Positions 22,479 through 24,226 of a DNA stretch of 24,226 bases are shown here, piece after piece. A program made the translations under genes and the position numbers. Below the pieces are notes generated by a model. The model made no database searches and was not told where the DNA came from. It saw nothing but the letters and a program-made list of their open reading frames with translations. How positions within the stretch are numbered: position 1 is the first letter of the stretch; each line of letters starts with the position of its first letter. Source of the DNA: Allomyces macrogynus ATCC 38327 (taxonomy: Eukaryota; Blastocladiomycota; Blastocladiomycetes; Blastocladiales; Blastocladiaceae); the NCBI GenBank assembly GCA_000151295.1, contig GG745342.1:1224152-1248377 (forward strand), read 5' to 3'.

Positions 22479-23790
22479 AATTGAAGACATCCACTGAGCC
22501 GTCAGCATTGAAGGAAATCGAGGTCACGTAGCCAACAAAGACATCGCAGCGATAGGCAACAGTGCCAAGGGTGTTGTCAACTGGGAAGGGGTCACCAGTC
22601 GTGAGAATCTCAAGGTCGACACCCGACTTCTTGGCCTTGTCTGAACCTGAGATGAGGGCGGAGGTCTCAAAGGTGCGTGCAAGGATGAACTGACCCTGAG
22701 GTGGCACAAACGCGCCGCCTGAGACATAGCCACGGTCAATCCACTTGGCAGGTGTCAGTTCACCAACGGTGTGGCCCTTTGCAAAGACCTCAAGCTCATG
22801 CAGGGCCTCTGGGGTATAGCCTGTGCAGTCAATGGGACGCAGCTGGACCATCTCATCGGCGTTCTTGATTTGGTAACTCGTGATGGGCAGACCGCGAGCC
22901 AGGGGGTCCACGTTGGCCTTGCCATGGTACTGGGGCGTGCGGAATGCTGCAAGGATGCATTTCTGCATGCTGTGACGGTCCGACACGACAATCGAGCCTG
23001 TGGGGGTGACAAAGGCAGGAGTCTTGCGTGCCCACGTGGTACCAGTGAACATGACGCCACCAGCTGAGGCCCATGCAGCATCGAGTTGAGCAAGCTGGGC
23101 AGCGTGGGGGGTCACTGTGTCGACCATAAGGTATGGCTCACTGACCACATAGCCACCAACTGTGCCCGTGGTGTTAATCATGCAAGCCTTGGGCTCAGCG
23201 AGCGTAATTTCAATGATGAGGCCCGAAGTGTGCTTGAGGTTGAGCCAGCGGTCCTGGGTCAGGAGAGCAGAGTGCAGTGGGAACATGAACTGGCGGTTTG
23301 AGCCTGAGCGGTGCACAGGGTCGCCGTAACCCTGGCCAATTGATAGCACTGTGGTCTTGAGCGCGGATGGGACAGTGGCGTCACTCAACATCCGTGAAAG
23401 TAAGCCATACCCGTCAATGTCTTCAAGCAATTGGTCAGAGGAACTAAGCACACGAAGGCGTTGAACACATGAGTGGATACCTTTGGTAAAGTACGTCTCT
23501 GGAGCACCAGCAGTCGTGGGCTGAGTGCACGCTGCGTCCTTGTACGTCAAGGCCTTGAACGAAAAACGCACACCAGCCGACAAGTCCACAATCTTGTTCA
23601 CAGCCGGAATCTGGAAACGGATGGTCGAACCAAGACCATTGCCAGATGCAGAGAATGCAGAACCCTGTGTGCACGGGAATTTGATGGTCGTGCGGTCAGC
23701 AACTGGCGCCTGCTTGGGCGGAGTGTAAATCATCTCCTTGCCAAGTGACGTCGGGAGAACATTGGCAAAGTTAGTCACGGGTGAAGTCAT
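22477..23790 (-). CDS. Major capsid protein, double jelly roll (Polinton-like virus)
   Basis: A 437-residue protein that would form the trimeric capsomers of the icosahedral shell. The region QFMFPLHSALLTQDRWLNLKH followed by TSGLIIEITLAEP (about 168-202) matches the conserved loop of PLV and virophage major capsid proteins (FPL..., LKH/LKY, hxIEhxLA). The N-terminal part has the IRFQIPAVNKIVDLS strand pattern and GIHSCVQRLRVLSSSDQLLEDIDGYG; the second jelly roll lies in the C-terminal half. Length is somewhat short for the family. The gene sits between the packaging ATPase and the 84-residue and penton-like genes, all on the minus strand. The best T-tract motif in the window (T8-CTTGT) ends 20 bases before the ATG. 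The frame is intact. Confidence 0.88.
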   Translation of the reverse strand: MTSPVTNFANVLPTSLGKEMIYTPPKQAPVADRTTIKFPCTQGSAFSASGNGLGSTIRFQIPAVNKIVDLSAGVRFSFKALTYKDAACTQPTTAGAPETYFTKGIHSCVQRLRVLSSSDQLLEDIDGYGLLSRMLSDATVPSALKTTVLSIGQGYGDPVHRSGSNRQFMFPLHSALLTQDRWLNLKHTSGLIIEITLAEPKACMINTTGTVGGYVVSEPYLMVDTVTPHAAQLAQLDAAWASAGGVMFTGTTWARKTPAFVTPTGSIVVSDRHSMQKCILAAFRTPQYHGKANVDPLARGLPITSYQIKNADEMVQLRPIDCTGYTPEALHELEVFAKGHTVGELTPAKWIDRGYVSGGAFVPPQGQFILARTFETSALISGSDKAKKSGVDLEILTTGDPFPVDNTLGTVAYRCDVFVGYVTSISFNADGSVDVFN

Positions 23791-23810
23791 GTTGGGGTGT
23801 TTACAAAGTC

Positions 23811-23825
23811 ACAAGAAAAAAAATT
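23811..23825 (-). promoter_or_regulatory. T-tract promoter motif of the major capsid gene
   Basis: AATTTTTTTTCTTGT on the minus strand, 20 bases before the ATG at 23790, overlapping the ATPase stop codon. The ATTTTTTTTCTTGT core is identical to that before the tyrosine-recombinase-like gene. Confidence 0.6.
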
Positions 23826-24226
23826 ACGAGTATTTGTCTTCCTGTTGATGCTGTTCTCGCATAATAAACGAGTGGAAAGAATTGTTGTACCGATACCTGA
23901 CGCCTGGATTCTGCATGTTGATGTTCAATGTGGCATGTGGTGTTGCGAAAATTTCGTTGCACACTGCCAGAAACTCTTCCCACGTGAATGGACCTCCACA
24001 TGCATCATAAATGGTCCGCAGCTCGTTTTTATTGTATGTCTCGAACAGCACATAATACGACATGTTGTTGCGAGCAAGCGGCGAAATGGCCTTGAACAGC
24101 TGCACTGACATAATCATGGAGCACTTTCGATGGCGCGACAGTGCAATGAAGCTGTCGAGGAAGCGCGAGCGGGCAAATTTTGTGCCTGCAATGTCATCTA
24201 GCACAATGAGAATGTTGTCAATGGTC
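23824..24226 (-). CDS. Genome-packaging ATPase (FtsK/HerA, A32-like), 5' part outside window
   Basis: Only the C-terminal 134 or so residues are present. At the window edge the frame reads TIDNILIVLDDIAGTKF, a Walker B motif (hydrophobic strand plus DD), followed by SRHRKCSMIMSVQLFKAISP (sensor region) and LARNNMSYYVLFETYNKNELRTIYDACGG, all typical of A32-like packaging ATPases that pump DNA into PLV and virophage capsids. The Walker A part must lie beyond 24226. The first internal Met at 24204 is not the true start, because the Walker B strand begins before it. It is followed at once by the major capsid gene. Confidence 0.88.
   Translation of the reverse strand, partial: TIDNILIVLDDIAGTKFARSRFLDSFIALSRHRKCSMIMSVQLFKAISPLARNNMSYYVLFETYNKNELRTIYDACGGPFTWEEFLAVCNEIFATPHATLNINMQNPGVRYRYNNSFHSFIMREQHQQEDKYS

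Larger units (their letters stand above)
11221..24226. mobile_element. Endogenous Polinton-like virus (partial; right end outside window)
   Basis: The region carries intronless, tightly spaced viral genes: TVpol-SF3 helicase, tyrosine-recombinase-like protein, rve integrase, fibre, major capsid, penton-like minor capsid and FtsK/HerA-type packaging ATPase. This combination defines Polinton-like viruses and relatives of virophages. Base composition is visibly lower in GC than the host genes at left, and six genes share a T-tract promoter motif not seen before the host genes. Left boundary is uncertain: it may include repeats A and B from 10265. A maturation protease and the right terminal repeat were not seen and may lie beyond 24226. 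Confidence 0.9.

Overview
The window is a eukaryotic chromosome segment carrying an integrated DNA virus. Positions 1 to about 10,100 are GC-rich host DNA with genes split by short introns (67-101 bases, GT..AG, with CTGAC/CTGAT branch points). The host is most likely a fungus: its saccharopine reductase (LYS9) is a stand-alone enzyme of the alpha-aminoadipate lysine pathway, not the bifunctional enzyme of animals and plants. The combination of Arp2/3, high GC and small introns would suit a zoosporic (chytrid or blastocladiomycete-like) fungus, but that last step is inference.

Host part, left to right: an Ala-rich coiled-coil protein (-); LYS9 (+, 4 exons, 450 residues); ARPC1 of the Arp2/3 complex (-, 5 exons, 369 residues); an Oxa1/YidC-family mitochondrial insertase, probably COX18 (-); and an unrecognised two-exon protein (+) ending at 10086.

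From about 10.3 kb base composition and gene style change. Positions 10265-11220 hold repeats: a 356-bp repeat A with seven CCTAGG palindromes, two minisatellites, and a 272-bp foldback repeat B. A second A+B pair in the same orientation lies at 20084-20722. Intronless, closely packed viral genes fill the rest: a TVpol-type polymerase/SF3 helicase fusion (-), a Cys-rich zinc-binding-like protein (+), a tyrosine-recombinase-like protein (+), a Polinton-type DDE (rve) integrase (+), a repeat-built fibre (-), two unknown proteins (+), a small CxC/CxxC protein (+), then a leftward block of small basic protein, small membrane protein, minor capsid/penton protein, 84-residue amphipathic protein, major capsid protein and the packaging ATPase, which runs off the right edge.

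This gene set (capsid, penton, ATPase, TVpol-helicase, integrase) is that of a Polinton-like virus (PLV) or virophage relative. The element would replicate with TVpol-SF3, integrate with one or both recombinases, and build a double-jelly-roll icosahedral particle with fibres. Nearly all viral frames are open, so the insertion looks recent or maintained. Notable features are the two unrelated integrase classes side by side, a T-tract promoter motif shared by six viral genes on both strands, the composite direct repeats inside the element (one forms the 3' end of a viral gene), and an in-frame stop near the end of the fibre gene. The right end of the element is outside the window.
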